A DNA stretch of 64,000 bases from Pseudomonas lini (GCF_964063345.1 NZ_OZ061318.1:5270001-5334000); one strand, 5' to 3'. Shown: positions 16,338-28,005, numbered from the stretch's first letter. The notes: a model not told the origin generated them from the letters alone. Made by a program: numbers and translations.

Positions 16338-17468
16338 TTACAGCCAGAGGTTCAGTAAACGTGCGCCCCGGGCATCGCCGTCGGCGAATTGTTGCCCGTT
16401 GCTGCTGAGGAAGCTTTGACCGGCGCTGCCCTTGTCCCAGAACTGACCGCGCAGGAACACGCTCATGCCGGCGATGGCCTGGCTGCCGGACGGTTGGGCG
16501 ATCAGCGTCAGCCGATGCCAAGCCTGACCTTCACTGAGTTCGCCAGCCTTGAGACTCACAGAGTTCGGCGTGGACTGGCCTTTGTAGCCGCGCCACGGTT
16601 TATCCCAGGACCCGCGCCCGACGACGAACGCCGGGACCGCCACCAGTTGCGCGCCTTGATCGTCGAGTTTGCGATAGTTGTCCGGATACCAACTGTCGCT
16701 GCCGATCAGCACGCCCAGACGTCCAGCCGGGGTATCGACGACGTTGATTGTGTGTTCGGAATTGGCTTGGACAGTGTCGTGCCCAGCGAAAGTCGGGTGC
16801 ATTTGCCGCTGTGGCTGGCCGATCGGCAAACCATCGCGACCGAACACTACGCTGCTGTTGTACAGGGCACCGCGGCCAATCTTCAGGGTGCCATCGCTGA
16901 CACTCGGCTCGGGCAACACGATGGAACCCGCCACCAGAGTGATGCGGAATTCTTTCGCCAAGCCGCCGAACAGCGCTTGGTAACTCTTGGCCATTTTCTT
17001 GGCTTTCATCCGCAAGTGCGCGTCGTCGAGCCGGCTACCGCCTTCGGCGCTGATCAGGGCGCGGATGAACTGCAACGGGTTGCTCACCGCCAGCCAGTTC
17101 ATGGCTTCCTTGAGCGTAGTGGCTTGGTACAACTCGTCTTTCTCGCCGCTGATCATCAGCCAGGTGCCGACATGTTCGGGCAGTACGACGATGGTCTTTT
17201 CATTCAGCAGGCCCTGATCCTGAGCCTTCTGCAAGTAAGCCGCGAGCTTGCGGTGCAGGCGTTCGGGGCTTTGGTAGTCGGTGGGGAACAGCTCGGGCTG
17301 GATACCCAGCAGATTGCCACGATCGGCGGGAGTGCCCTGATCGACCGCGAGACTGATGCGCAGGTCCGACAGGTAATGACCCACCGGACGGTCCGCGGCC
17401 CACATTGCGTAGGTCGTGAGAGCGGCGATCAACGCCATGGAGAAGGTCAGGTACAAAAGTTTGCGCAT
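16338..17468 (-). CDS. Carbon-nitrogen hydrolase-like protein lacking the nucleophilic cysteine
   Basis: The protein has 376 residues from ATG 17468 (MRKLLYLTFSMALIAALTT); the longer frame uses a TTG at 17540 and lacks a ribosome site. An N-terminal signal/anchor helix suggests a periplasmic or membrane-attached protein. The nitrilase fold is recognisable: Glu98 in VVLPEHVGTW, and RLGVLIGSDSWYPDNY. In nitrilases this last block reads IC-x-D-x-W-x-PE; here Gly256 replaces Cys. The lysine block (YxKxxL) also appears as PQRQMH (219-224). It is therefore probably inactive as an amidase or has another role. It is coupled to an AraC regulator. Confidence 0.75.
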   Translation of the reverse strand: MRKLLYLTFSMALIAALTTYAMWAADRPVGHYLSDLRISLAVDQGTPADRGNLLGIQPELFPTDYQSPERLHRKLAAYLQKAQDQGLLNEKTIVVLPEHVGTWLMISGEKDELYQATTLKEAMNWLAVSNPLQFIRALISAEGGSRLDDAHLRMKAKKMAKSYQALFGGLAKEFRITLVAGSIVLPEPSVSDGTLKIGRGALYNSSVVFGRDGLPIGQPQRQMHPTFAGHDTVQANSEHTINVVDTPAGRLGVLIGSDSWYPDNYRKLDDQGAQLVAVPAFVVGRGSWDKPWRGYKGQSTPNSVSLKAGELSEGQAWHRLTLIAQPSGSQAIAGMSVFLRGQFWDKGSAGQSFLSSNGQQFADGDARGARLLNLWL

Positions 17469-17540
17469 GGGGAAACAGTCAACGGCCGTGTGCAGAGCGT
17501 GGTTTGCATTCAAAGATGGGGCGAGCCTATGGGAAAACAA

Positions 17541-18185
17541 AGGGTTAGCGGTAGGTTTCGCTCAATATTTAAATGATTTTTTCAGTAAAAACCAAATAAA
17601 CCAAGCCGATTGTCATTCTACGTAAGATCCTCTACCTAAGTGTTAAGGATTTTGGTTGCTGATCGAGCAGACGACTGAAGGTCGAGCGTCATCCAGGCTC
17701 GGATATTCTCCGAGTGTCAGCTGTGAAGGGGGAGGTCAGGGGCGGGCGACGTGAGGAGGTGTCTGTATGTCAAATGTCGAATTTTTGCTTCGCTGTAAAA
17801 ATTGCATGCCGTTCGGAAAAAATAAAGTGATCATCTCTTCTGCTCCTATTCAGCCAAAAATGACATGCCCACTGATGAAGTTCTTATGTATTTTTTTTTT
17901 TGTTCGCTAAATCTTGCCTTGCTCTATTAGTTTCGAAATGATGTCAACAGTACCTCCGTTTTGCGAGCGCAAAAAAAGCGTTGTGTGTTTTTCCAAATGT
18001 TCGAAGATTTTTAATGAGTGCGGCGTGAAAAAGTAGGGTGCTCCGATATTTAAGAAGTTAATAAAATTCGTAGCAATAGACTTTCATGAATTATTTTTTT
18101 GGCTGCATTCTGCCTTGGTGGTAGGTTGTGGCGCCATGCGTTCGCCCTCATCAATACGGACGTTGATTGATCGTGTCGGTGTTCA
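17541..18185. other. AT-rich intergenic region without recognisable gene
   Basis: This is about 650 bases with noticeably lower GC than its neighbours, especially 17760-18110, where poly-T and poly-A runs occur. I see no ORF with a start, ribosome site and codon usage like the neighbouring genes. It borders a glycosyltransferase remnant and is probably decayed acquired DNA. Confidence 0.6.
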
Positions 18186-18363
18186 ATGATCGTGTTTATC
18201 AACGATGGCAGTACCGACAGCACGGGCGAATATGCCTAGGCCATTGATTTGGTAGACAGCGGTGTGCTGTTGATCAATTTCTCCCGCAACTTCGAGAAGG
18301 AAGACGCGCTATTTGCCGGACTTGAAAACGCCAATGGCGAGGCTGTGGTGCCCATGGAAGTTT
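18186..18363 (+). pseudogene. Remnant of a family 2 glycosyltransferase (GtrB/bactoprenol glucosyltransferase-like)
   Basis: From ATG 18186 the frame reads MIVFINDGSTDSTGEYA, then a TAG stop at 18237. In the same frame it continues with LINFSRNFEKEDALFAGLENAN (reported here in part) and GEAVVPME. The pieces INDGSTDST and INFSRNFGKEAALFAGL are hallmark motifs of GT2 enzymes that load sugars on undecaprenyl phosphate. Both ends are missing, one stop is internal and FGKEA has become FEKED. The 3' end runs into the end of the next gene on the opposite strand. Confidence 0.8.
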
Positions 18364-18370
18364 CCGCTAA

Positions 18371-19600
18371 TCACCCTAGGTTATCTTCAAACACGTCAGG
18401 ATATAATTCGAACACCGCCTGAATCTCAACAGCAGAATCCAGCGGCAAAGAGATCGCCCCTACGGTTCCACGGGTATGACGACCCACTTCATCGCCAAAT
18501 ACGTCGATTGCCAGCGCGGAGGCTTCGTTCATTAGGTCCGCATGTCGGGTAAAGCGCGCGTCTGTCTTGAAGAAGCCGGTTAGTTGCACCACCTGTTTAA
18601 TCCGACTGAGGTCACCCTCCGCGGCTTGCTGCAACGCCGCTAGCACATTGGTCATAGCTAGTCGAGTCGCCTCGCGGGCCTGCGCTTCGGACACCTTCGC
18701 GCCGACAGTGCCAGGGTGCAGGATCTTGCCATCACGCGACGCCACCTGATTGATAAACACCAGATTGCCAACGCGCTTGAATGGCACATAACTGCCGGCC
18801 GGTGCCGGCAGTCGAAGGTCCAGCCCAAGGTTTGCAATGCGCTGATCCACTGCACTGACTTTGGCCGCCGGGTTAGAGGACGAGTGGCTTGTTTGCTGGG
18901 CGACGGGCGATCTTGTTCTGAACAGCTGCGTTGCTCGAGCGGTACGTGCCAAGGCCTGCCCCTGAAGTTGAGCCACATGCAACTCTCCCGGCGAGGGACG
19001 AGAAGCGCCTGGTATTCCGGTCAGAGCTACGGTTCCGAATGGATTAACACCTTGAGGGATACGCTTGTCGATCTCCGCGTTGCCCATGATGCCCGTCGTC
19101 ACGATCATCATGCCATGGGAGGCTAGAGCGCTCCAAAGCGACTGTACCGCTGCCTCCCGTCCCGCTCCACTGCCAGCGGACATAAAGACCGTTGCTGGTA
19201 AACCCTCCAGAGCCCGCTGGGACCAAAGATCAAGTGTGGAGTCGATAAAACTGCGCATTTGCGGAGTACTACCTGCAAAGTGTACCGGCGAACCCAACGC
19301 AATACCGTCGTACTCGCTCAGCTCCTCTACCTTTACGACCGGTACTAAGGATGCGACCTCGCTCAATCCGGGTACTTGACGCAGCACAGCCTGGACCCGG
19401 GGAACACTTTCAATGCCTTTCGCGATCGCTTGCGCCATCTTCCATGTGCCGCCTGCATCAGAGTGAAACACCACCAGAACTCTGGTTACAGCTTCATCCT
19501 CTCGCGACTCAACTTTGGCTTGCGCTAGGGTGAGCGGGCTGGACAACAGTAGAAGCATACACAACGCGCACGGGAGTTTGAATATGGACGACGGTCTCAT
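18371..19600 (-). CDS. Exported fusion of a WrbA/flavodoxin-like domain and a RidA-like domain
   Basis: The protein has 409 residues. A Sec signal peptide is clear (FKLPCALCMLLLLSSPLTLAQA, cleavage about residue 28). Residues about 40-210 fit the WrbA/NAD(P)H:quinone oxidoreductase flavodoxin fold: VLVVFHSDAGGTWKMAQAI phosphate loop, ALGSPVHFAGSTPQMRSFID, and SAGSGAGREAAVQSLW. After a low-complexity linker, about 265-405 is a RidA/YjgF/UK114 domain (GNLVFINQVASRDGKILHPG, ending HTRGTVGAISLP with the conserved Arg). RidA proteins deaminate reactive enamines/imines in the cytosol; an exported version fused to a flavodoxin domain is unusual. It is divergent from a LysR gene that probably controls it. 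Confidence 0.8.
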   Translation of the reverse strand: MRPSSIFKLPCALCMLLLLSSPLTLAQAKVESREDEAVTRVLVVFHSDAGGTWKMAQAIAKGIESVPRVQAVLRQVPGLSEVASLVPVVKVEELSEYDGIALGSPVHFAGSTPQMRSFIDSTLDLWSQRALEGLPATVFMSAGSGAGREAAVQSLWSALASHGMMIVTTGIMGNAEIDKRIPQGVNPFGTVALTGIPGASRPSPGELHVAQLQGQALARTARATQLFRTRSPVAQQTSHSSSNPAAKVSAVDQRIANLGLDLRLPAPAGSYVPFKRVGNLVFINQVASRDGKILHPGTVGAKVSEAQAREATRLAMTNVLAALQQAAEGDLSRIKQVVQLTGFFKTDARFTRHADLMNEASALAIDVFGDEVGRHTRGTVGAISLPLDSAVEIQAVFELYPDVFEDNLG

Positions 19601-19762
19601 TGAGGGTGCCTCGAACGAATTAACATTTATATCCAGACCATGGACTAATTAGAAACCTAATCCCTTGTAACAAAACGCTAACAAGGCATTGGCAATCAGA
19701 CTGTTAGAGTAATTCGGTTATTCAAATCGATAAATCGACCTCCATGGAATGACTATCTTACT

Positions 19763-20683
19763 GTGAAGACAATTCTGCTCCGATCCAACCAGGCACTGAT
19801 CTTTGCTACGGTCGCAAGTTGTGGCAGCTTCACGCAGGCTGCTGATGCCTTGGGATGCTCGAAGGCGCACGCCAGCGCGCAAGTCATTGCATTGGAGAAG
19901 GCCCTCGGTGTCCAGCTCATGCTCCGCACTACTCGACGTCTGACCCTCACCGACGCCGGTAATCGCTATTTGGAGTATGCGCAGCAGTTACGCGAAATGC
20001 TGACCAATGCGGAGCGAATCGTAGGCGCCACTCGCCTTGAGGTCGGCGGGCGTTTACGCGTGACTGCGCCCAACTCATTCGCCGATCGAGTGATACCCGC
20101 ACTGATCCAGGCCTTTCAAAAGGTACATCCGGCTATTGAGTTCGATGTAGATTTCACCCTGCAACCTCGTGACCTTGTGGCTGATGGTTTCGACGTTGGT
20201 TTCCGTTCTGTTAATCAGCAAGATGCTTATTTGGTGTCTCGCCCCGCAGGGGTGTTGCAACAAGTCGTTGTCGCCAGTGCAGACTTCATTGGCCACTATG
20301 GCTGGCTCGAACAGCCTTACGAACTCGCAAGCGTGCCTTGCGTAGTGAATAATCATTTGGCCGACTCCAACCAGTGGTTATTCACCAAGGGTGCACAGTC
20401 GTGCGAGGTCGACATCACCGCAGGCGCTCGCTTCGGTGGTTACACGGCAGTGCGCGGCGCCGCATTGTTGGGCATCGGAGCGGCACGCCTGCCTTTATAT
20501 TTGGTAGATCAAGATCTTAAAACCAGAGCGTTACTACCGCTCTGTTCAGGCTGGGTCATGCCCGGCTTTGCACTGGACATCGTCTACCCCGGCCACCGTC
20601 ATGTCCCTCTGAGCACCCGAACCTTCGTTACCTTTTCGCTGGAATGGCTCTCGCTGCAGAACCAAATCAAATGGTTCGCGTGA
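19763..20683 (+). CDS. LysR family transcriptional regulator
   Basis: The protein has 306 residues with a GTG start at 19763; an upstream ATG reads into a stop. The N-terminal winged helix (QALIFATVASCGSFTQAADALGCSKAHASAQVIALEKALGVQL) and the substrate-binding domain match the CrgA/aaeR-like LysR branch. It is transcribed away from the flavodoxin-RidA fusion with a 162-base gap, the usual arrangement for a LysR regulator and its target. The inducer is unknown. Confidence 0.92.
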   Translation: MKTILLRSNQALIFATVASCGSFTQAADALGCSKAHASAQVIALEKALGVQLMLRTTRRLTLTDAGNRYLEYAQQLREMLTNAERIVGATRLEVGGRLRVTAPNSFADRVIPALIQAFQKVHPAIEFDVDFTLQPRDLVADGFDVGFRSVNQQDAYLVSRPAGVLQQVVVASADFIGHYGWLEQPYELASVPCVVNNHLADSNQWLFTKGAQSCEVDITAGARFGGYTAVRGAALLGIGAARLPLYLVDQDLKTRALLPLCSGWVMPGFALDIVYPGHRHVPLSTRTFVTFSLEWLSLQNQIKWFA

Positions 20684-23383
<2,700 letters not shown>

Positions 23384-23405
23384 CAGCAGGCCCCGCGTGC
23401 CAATG

Positions 23406-23502
23406 GCCATCGCGGGCAAGCCCGCTCCCACAGATTCTATGTTGTTCATGCATTTTGTGAGCGACGCAAAATCCCTGTGGGAACGGGCTTGCCCGCGATG
23501 GC
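23406..23502. repeat. REPIN (type 1 REP pair, inverted)
   Basis: Two inverted 27-base REP units, 23406-23432 and 23476-23502, of the GTGGGAGCGGGCTTGCCCGC family are separated by 43 bases. They lie between fadH and the PLP enzyme. Confidence 0.92.
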
Positions 23503-23551
23503 ATCCTCAAGGCTGCTAAGATGCCGGCTTCTTTCCCAGAGCCGGCACTCG

Positions 23552-24484
23552 ATGCTTCTCCCACCCGACGATTGGCTACCCCAAGCCCCCCTCGAACCCC
23601 TTCACCTCGACTGGCTCACCACCGCCGGCATCGAAGTAGCAATCCTGCGTCTGGACCAGATCGACCCGCTGATCAGCGGCAACAAATGGTTCAAACTCAT
23701 CGAACACCTGAAAGCCGCCGACCAGACCGGCGCCCAAGGCATCATCAGCCTGGGCGGTGCTCATTCCAACCATCTCCATGCATTGGCCGCAGCGGGCAAA
23801 CGCTTTGGTTTCACCACGGTCGGCCTACTGCGCGGGCATCCGCAAGACACCCCGACGGTGAAGGACTTGCAGGCGTTCGGCATGCACTTGCATTGGTTGG
23901 GTTATGGCGGTTATCGAGCGCGACACGAACCGGGTTTCTGGCAGCCATGGCGGGAGCAATACCCTGCGCTACATCCAGTGCCGGAAGGTGGCGGCGGCTG
24001 GCTTGGGGCGAAGGGCTGCATGCGGCTGAAGGAGATGGCCTACGAACAACTGAGCGGTCTGGGCTGGAACCACTACGATGGTTGGTGGCTGGCCTGCGGA
24101 ACGGGCACGACCCTGGCCGGGCTGTTTCTGGCCGAGGCGGGTGAGCATCCGGTGTATGGCGCGCTGGCGGTGCCTGACGATCATGGCGTGGCGCAGCAGG
24201 TTGAGATGATTGTGCAGGAAGCCGGCCTGATCGATCCCGCCTATGAACTGCTGGACGCCAGCCGTGGCGGTTTTGCCAAAGTCGATCCGCCGTTGCTTGC
24301 GTTCATCGAGCAGACCGAACAGGCCAGCGGCATTCCCCTCGAACCGTTGTACACCGGCAAAGCGTTGCTTGCGCTCAAACAACAAGCCCAGGCGGGTAAA
24401 TTTGCCCGGGGCACGCGGCTGATCTTCATCCACACCGGCGGCTTGCAGGGCCGCCGGGGTTTCAGTTCACGGCGAGAGGGCTAA
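23552..24484 (+). CDS. PLP-dependent 1-aminocyclopropane-1-carboxylate deaminase/D-cysteine desulfhydrase family protein
   Basis: The protein has 310 residues from ATG 23552 (MLLPPDDWLP); the frame upstream is REPIN sequence. It is a fold-type II PLP enzyme. The cofactor lysine lies in SGNKWFKL (Lys45), followed by the phosphate-contacting SLGGAHSNHLHALAAAGK and WLACGTGTTLAGL. The family covers ACC deaminase and D-cysteine desulfhydrase (DcyD). The SGNKWFKL form is that of the desulfhydrase-like branch widespread in Pseudomonas, so the substrate is more likely a D-amino acid than ACC, but this is inference. Confidence 0.85.
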   Translation: MLLPPDDWLPQAPLEPLHLDWLTTAGIEVAILRLDQIDPLISGNKWFKLIEHLKAADQTGAQGIISLGGAHSNHLHALAAAGKRFGFTTVGLLRGHPQDTPTVKDLQAFGMHLHWLGYGGYRARHEPGFWQPWREQYPALHPVPEGGGGWLGAKGCMRLKEMAYEQLSGLGWNHYDGWWLACGTGTTLAGLFLAEAGEHPVYGALAVPDDHGVAQQVEMIVQEAGLIDPAYELLDASRGGFAKVDPPLLAFIEQTEQASGIPLEPLYTGKALLALKQQAQAGKFARGTRLIFIHTGGLQGRRGFSSRREG

Positions 24485-24505
24485 GAAATTTGAGCGACGA
24501 AAATC

Positions 24506-24598
24506 CTGTGGGAGCGAGGCTTGCCCGCGAAAAATGCACCGCGGTTTTTCAGGGTATTACGCGTCATCGTTCTTCGCGGGCAAGCCACGCTCCCACAG
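24506..24598. repeat. REPIN (type 1 REP pair, inverted)
   Basis: CTGTGGGAGCGAGGCTTGCC (24506 on) and its inverted partner ending at 24598. It lies in the convergent gap between the PLP enzyme and cytochrome b genes. Confidence 0.9.
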
Positions 24599-24666
24599 GT
24601 TCTGCGACTTACCAGCATTAGGGCAAGCCTTCTCACCGCAGATATCAGTGGTTTCGGTAGCCGAGC

Positions 24667-25215
24667 TCAACCGCGCTTGGGCATCATCCGCAGCAAGGTG
24701 TTATCGCGCACCACATAATGGTGATAAAGCCCAGCCACGGCGTGCAGGCCGATCAGCCAATAGCCGATCGTCCCGCCGAGCACATGCCAGCCCTCAAGCT
24801 GCTTGGCCAGCGGTTTGTTTTCTTCGATCAGCAACGGTAGATCGATGCCATAGAACATCACCTGATGCCCCTCGGCGCTAGTAATCAGCCAGCCCAGAAT
24901 CGGCATGGTGATCATGAAAATATACAGCGCCCAATGCATCAGTTTGGCGAGCAGGGTTTGCCAACGAGGCGAGGCGGGGAAGATCTGCGGTGCCGGCCCC
25001 AGACTGCGGGCGAACAGACGCAGCCAGACCAGCACGAACACCGTCAAGCCGAGCATGAAATGCGCTTCCTTGATCAGCGTCCGGCCGCCACTGCCTTTGG
25101 GGAATATCCCGCGCAATTCGATGCAGGCGTAAACCACTATTAGCAGAACCAGCATCAACCAGTGCAGCGCGATCGATACGGTGCTGTAGCGCGATTCGGA
25201 ATTTTTCCAGGGCAT
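24667..25215 (-). CDS. Cytochrome b561-type membrane protein (CybB/YodB family)
   Basis: The protein has 182 residues from ATG 25215 with GAGGAA upstream (GTG 25230 is the longer alternative). Four transmembrane helices carry the haem-ligand histidines of this family (SIALHWLMLVLLIVVYACIEL, EAHFMLGLTVFVLVWLR, LMHWALYIFMITMPILGWL, LIGLHAVAGLYHHYV). Such proteins shuttle electrons from quinol to periplasmic acceptors. The acceptor is not evident from the context. A second gene of this family is at 36213. Confidence 0.9.
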   Translation of the reverse strand: MPWKNSESRYSTVSIALHWLMLVLLIVVYACIELRGIFPKGSGGRTLIKEAHFMLGLTVFVLVWLRLFARSLGPAPQIFPASPRWQTLLAKLMHWALYIFMITMPILGWLITSAEGHQVMFYGIDLPLLIEENKPLAKQLEGWHVLGGTIGYWLIGLHAVAGLYHHYVVRDNTLLRMMPKRG

Positions 25216-25348
25216 ACAGTGTTTCCTCACAGGTCTGGTCTGAAGTCACCGTTCTTGTTCGACGGCGTGGGTTAACTGTAATCCTGTTTGGGGGATTTGC
25301 CTGAGACCAATGGGCTGTTCAATGCTCTGAATCAAGTAATCGGCCACA

Positions 25349-25386
25349 AAAAAGCGCCAGTTCCGTCAAAGGTACTGGCGCTTTTT
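25349..25386. terminator. Terminator downstream of the vgrG-like gene
   Basis: A 13-bp perfect stem (AAAAAGCGCCAGT / ACTGGCGCTTTTT; 25349-25361 with 25374-25386) has A and T flanks, so it works in either direction. It ends the minus-strand vgrG transcript. Confidence 0.9.
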
Positions 25387-25488
25387 CGTGAGGAGCGCGC
25401 GGAGGATCACGGGCATCGGCCACGGCACCTCGACGTGCGGCTAGCGAAGTTTGCCGCGGCGGCGGGCAAGACCTACAAGGGGTGAGGC

Positions 25489-26913
25489 TCAGGGGGCGAG
25501 ATCCGAGCGGTTGACCAGCCAATCGAGCAGCAGACGGCCATCGCGGCGTGGCTCGGGAGGGGGGCGGGAAGGCTGGGGATGGCCCATGCCAGCACATAGC
25601 ACCGGTCGGTCCGGGTCGCTGTCGAGAAAACTGATCAGAACGTCGGTGCCGGCCATCGGCAGCCTGGCCGGATCGATCCGAGCGTCCGGCGTTGCGAGGG
25701 CGACCGGTAACCAGAAACCGTCGGATTCATCCGCGTCGGATGCCTGCGTCGGCCATAGTCTGACCTGTATCCGGCCCAAATCATCGAGCACCGCGGGTTG
25801 TCCGGCGGGGCCCTGCACCCGGGCGGTCTGATAGCCCGGGATGCTCGGCCTGGTTTGTTTGAGCGCCGGCCTGAAGACCGTTGACCAGGGAATGGCCGTG
25901 AACTGATTGCTGTAGCGCCGAGCACTGCCGGGCTGGTGCTCGGCGAGAATCGACGGCTGCTGTCCTTGGTGCCGGATATCGGTGAGCAGCCACTGATCGT
26001 TGAAGCTCGAGAGCGGGTGCTGCGCCACTTGCAGGATACGTCCGCTGCACAGTTCGCTCTGGTTGCTTTGGCCGTGGATCTGCCGTTGTGGGCAACGCAG
26101 GCGTTCCAGCCGTCGGCGGCTGAGCTGGTCGTGATGCAGCTGTTCGGGCGCGGGGCGTGCCGTCATCGGCCCCGTTCTGGTGAACGGGTGGTTGGCCGCT
26201 CCATCGCCGATCACCTGCGCGCCGCGGTTTCTGGCCTCCCATCGTGCAGGGGCGGGGGCCGGGTCATGGCGTTGGAACAGTTCGCTGATGACTGGCAAGG
26301 TGGAGTCGTTGAATGCGTCGTCCTGGAACGGCATCAGCAGCGGTTCCTGAGGAAAACTCAAGCTGTCATCGGCCAGCACCAGCACGTGTCCGTCGTGCTG
26401 ATGTTCGAAGTGATAGTGGATGCCTTCCTCTTCACACAGCCGCTGCAGGAAGGCCAGATCGCTCTCATCGTACTGAATACAAAAAGGTCGGGGCGGGTAG
26501 CAGCCGTTTACCAGTTCGAGGCGATAGCTGCGCTCGGGCAACTGATGCTCCTCCAGCAACTGGCGCATGATCGCGGGCACGCTGAGACGATGAAACACCC
26601 GACGCGAACGGTGCCGATCCAAGTCTTGAAGATGAGGCGCGAGCACCAGAGAGTAGCCGACCCGGTGCTTGCCGCGATGTTCGCGACTGACGCTGTGGAT
26701 CACGCCGTGAATGCCTTGGTCATCCGCCAACCGCAAAAACGCCGGTTGTTGCAGCCATTGGTCGAGGTGCATCGCCGGGGCGAGGCCGATCACGTCGATG
26801 TCGAATCGATAGGGCTGGTTGAGACCTTCACGGCCACTGAACTGCAACACCTGCAGACTCAAATCGCCGTCGAGGAGTGTCAGGGTGAAGGGGCTTTCCT
26901 TGTCGTTGTGCAT
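25489..26913 (-). CDS. Orphan type VI secretion tip protein VgrG-like
   Basis: The protein has 474 residues from ATG 26913 (MHNDKESPFTLTLL); a GTG at 26961 is possible. The N-terminal gp27-like part is clear (FTLTLLDGDLSLQVLQFSGREGLNQPYRFDIDV ... in order, then CIQYDESDLAFLQRLCEEEGIHYHFEH). The gp5/OB-fold part follows (GRIQVRLWPTQASDADESDGFWLPVA in two blocks, and PMAGTDVLISFLDSDPDRPV). It is shorter than typical VgrGs (about 600-700): the C-terminal needle beta-helix and any effector extension are absent. No other T6SS gene, PAAR protein or effector lies nearby. It may be a chaperone-like or degenerate spike. Confidence 0.85.
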   Translation of the reverse strand: MHNDKESPFTLTLLDGDLSLQVLQFSGREGLNQPYRFDIDVIGLAPAMHLDQWLQQPAFLRLADDQGIHGVIHSVSREHRGKHRVGYSLVLAPHLQDLDRHRSRRVFHRLSVPAIMRQLLEEHQLPERSYRLELVNGCYPPRPFCIQYDESDLAFLQRLCEEEGIHYHFEHQHDGHVLVLADDSLSFPQEPLLMPFQDDAFNDSTLPVISELFQRHDPAPAPARWEARNRGAQVIGDGAANHPFTRTGPMTARPAPEQLHHDQLSRRRLERLRCPQRQIHGQSNQSELCSGRILQVAQHPLSSFNDQWLLTDIRHQGQQPSILAEHQPGSARRYSNQFTAIPWSTVFRPALKQTRPSIPGYQTARVQGPAGQPAVLDDLGRIQVRLWPTQASDADESDGFWLPVALATPDARIDPARLPMAGTDVLISFLDSDPDRPVLCAGMGHPQPSRPPPEPRRDGRLLLDWLVNRSDLAP

Positions 26914-27144
26914 CGAACGCGCTTCTGCCAGGGAGGATGGGCGCAGAGGGTACGGAACCACGACCCTGAAGCGTCACCGTAAATCGACTTTTCAGAATCG
27001 CCCTACAAACACTGGTGAAGATGTCGATTCTTCACGGGGTGAAGATCTTGGAATTTTTGGTCGATTGGCATCTTTAGGCCGTATAAACTTGCGCCATGCG
27101 TCGGCCAATAGATGTCTCGGCGCCACAGATCAAGAGAGTGAGTA

Positions 27145-27849
27145 ATGGGCGCACAGTGGAAGGTTAAACACAAAGAAGCGGCATCTAACGCCAAGGGCAA
27201 GATCTTCGGCAAACTGGTAAAAGAAATCACCATCGCCGCCCGCAACGGTGCCGATACTGCCACCAACGCACACCTGCGTCTGGTGGTCGAGCAGGCCAAG
27301 AAAGCCTCGATGCCCAAGGAAACCCTGGATCGCGCGATCAAGAAAGGCGCGGGCCTGTTGGGCGAAACCGTGCAATACCATCGCGTGACGTATGAAGGGT
27401 TCGCACCGCATCAGGTGCCGCTGATCGTCGAATGCGTGACTGATAACATCAACCGCACCGTCGCTGAAATCCGCGTCGCGTTCCGTAAGGGCCAGTTGGG
27501 CGCTTCCGGTTCGGTGGCCTGGGACTTCAACCACGTCGGCATGATCGAGGCGTCCCCGGACAGCCCTGACGCCGATCCGGAAATGGCTGCGATCGAAGCC
27601 GGTGCCCAGGATTTCGAACCGGGTGAAGACGGCGCGACGCTGTTCCTGACCGAACCTGCAGACCTGGATGCGGTCCAGAAAGCGCTACCGGAGCAGGGTT
27701 TCACCGTGTTGTCGGCCAAGTTGGGTTACCAGCCGAAGAACCCGGTCAGCGGCCTGAGCGACGAGCAGATGGCGGAAGTCGAAGCGTTCCTCGAAGGCCT
27801 CGATAACCATGATGACGTACAGGACATGTTTGTCGGGTTGGCGGGTTAA
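27145..27849 (+). CDS. YebC/PmpR family protein (YeeN-like)
   Basis: The protein has 234 residues. It belongs to the YebC/PmpR/TACO1 family by [44 protein letters not shown] and [12 protein letters not shown]. Family members are transcriptional regulators in Pseudomonas (PmpR) and translation factors that help ribosomes at proline stretches in other bacteria. The [10 protein letters not shown] start resembles the second paralogue (E. coli YeeN type) rather than classical YebC (MAGHSKWANIKH). It is monocistronic with a REPIN behind it. Confidence 0.9.
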   Translation: MGAQWKVKHKEAASNAKGKIFGKLVKEITIAARNGADTATNAHLRLVVEQAKKASMPKETLDRAIKKGAGLLGETVQYHRVTYEGFAPHQVPLIVECVTDNINRTVAEIRVAFRKGQLGASGSVAWDFNHVGMIEASPDSPDADPEMAAIEAGAQDFEPGEDGATLFLTEPADLDAVQKALPEQGFTVLSAKLGYQPKNPVSGLSDEQMAEVEAFLEGLDNHDDVQDMFVGLAG

Positions 27850-27876
27850 GCGGTTCCGACAGTTTGTGGTCTGACT

Positions 27877-27990
27877 TGTGGCGAGGGGGCTTGCCTGTGG
27901 CGAGGGAGCTTGCTCCCGTTGGGTTGCGAAGCGACCCCAAAAAGCGACGGCTGCTGCGCAACCGAACGGGAGCAAGCTCCCTCGCCACAG
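27877..27990. repeat. REPIN (type 2) with an extra partial unit
   Basis: The unit GTGGCGAGGGAGCTTGCTCCCG at 27895-27918 is inverted at 27967-27990. An additional partial copy (27877-27894) precedes it. The loop region contains CTGCTGCGCA, seen again in the REPINs at 36776 and 47331. Confidence 0.92.
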
Positions 27991-28005
27991 GTTTTATATT
28001 TGCTG

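Noticed and set aside
16389..17576. 395-codon plus-strand frame over the CN-hydrolase-like gene
   Set aside because: The minus-strand protein has clear family motifs; this frame has none.
25288..25485. Open frame of 65 codons between cytochrome b and vgrG
   Set aside because: It runs across a strong terminator hairpin and lacks a ribosome site or family similarity. The tail RLAKFAAAAGKTYKG looks protein-like but is not enough.
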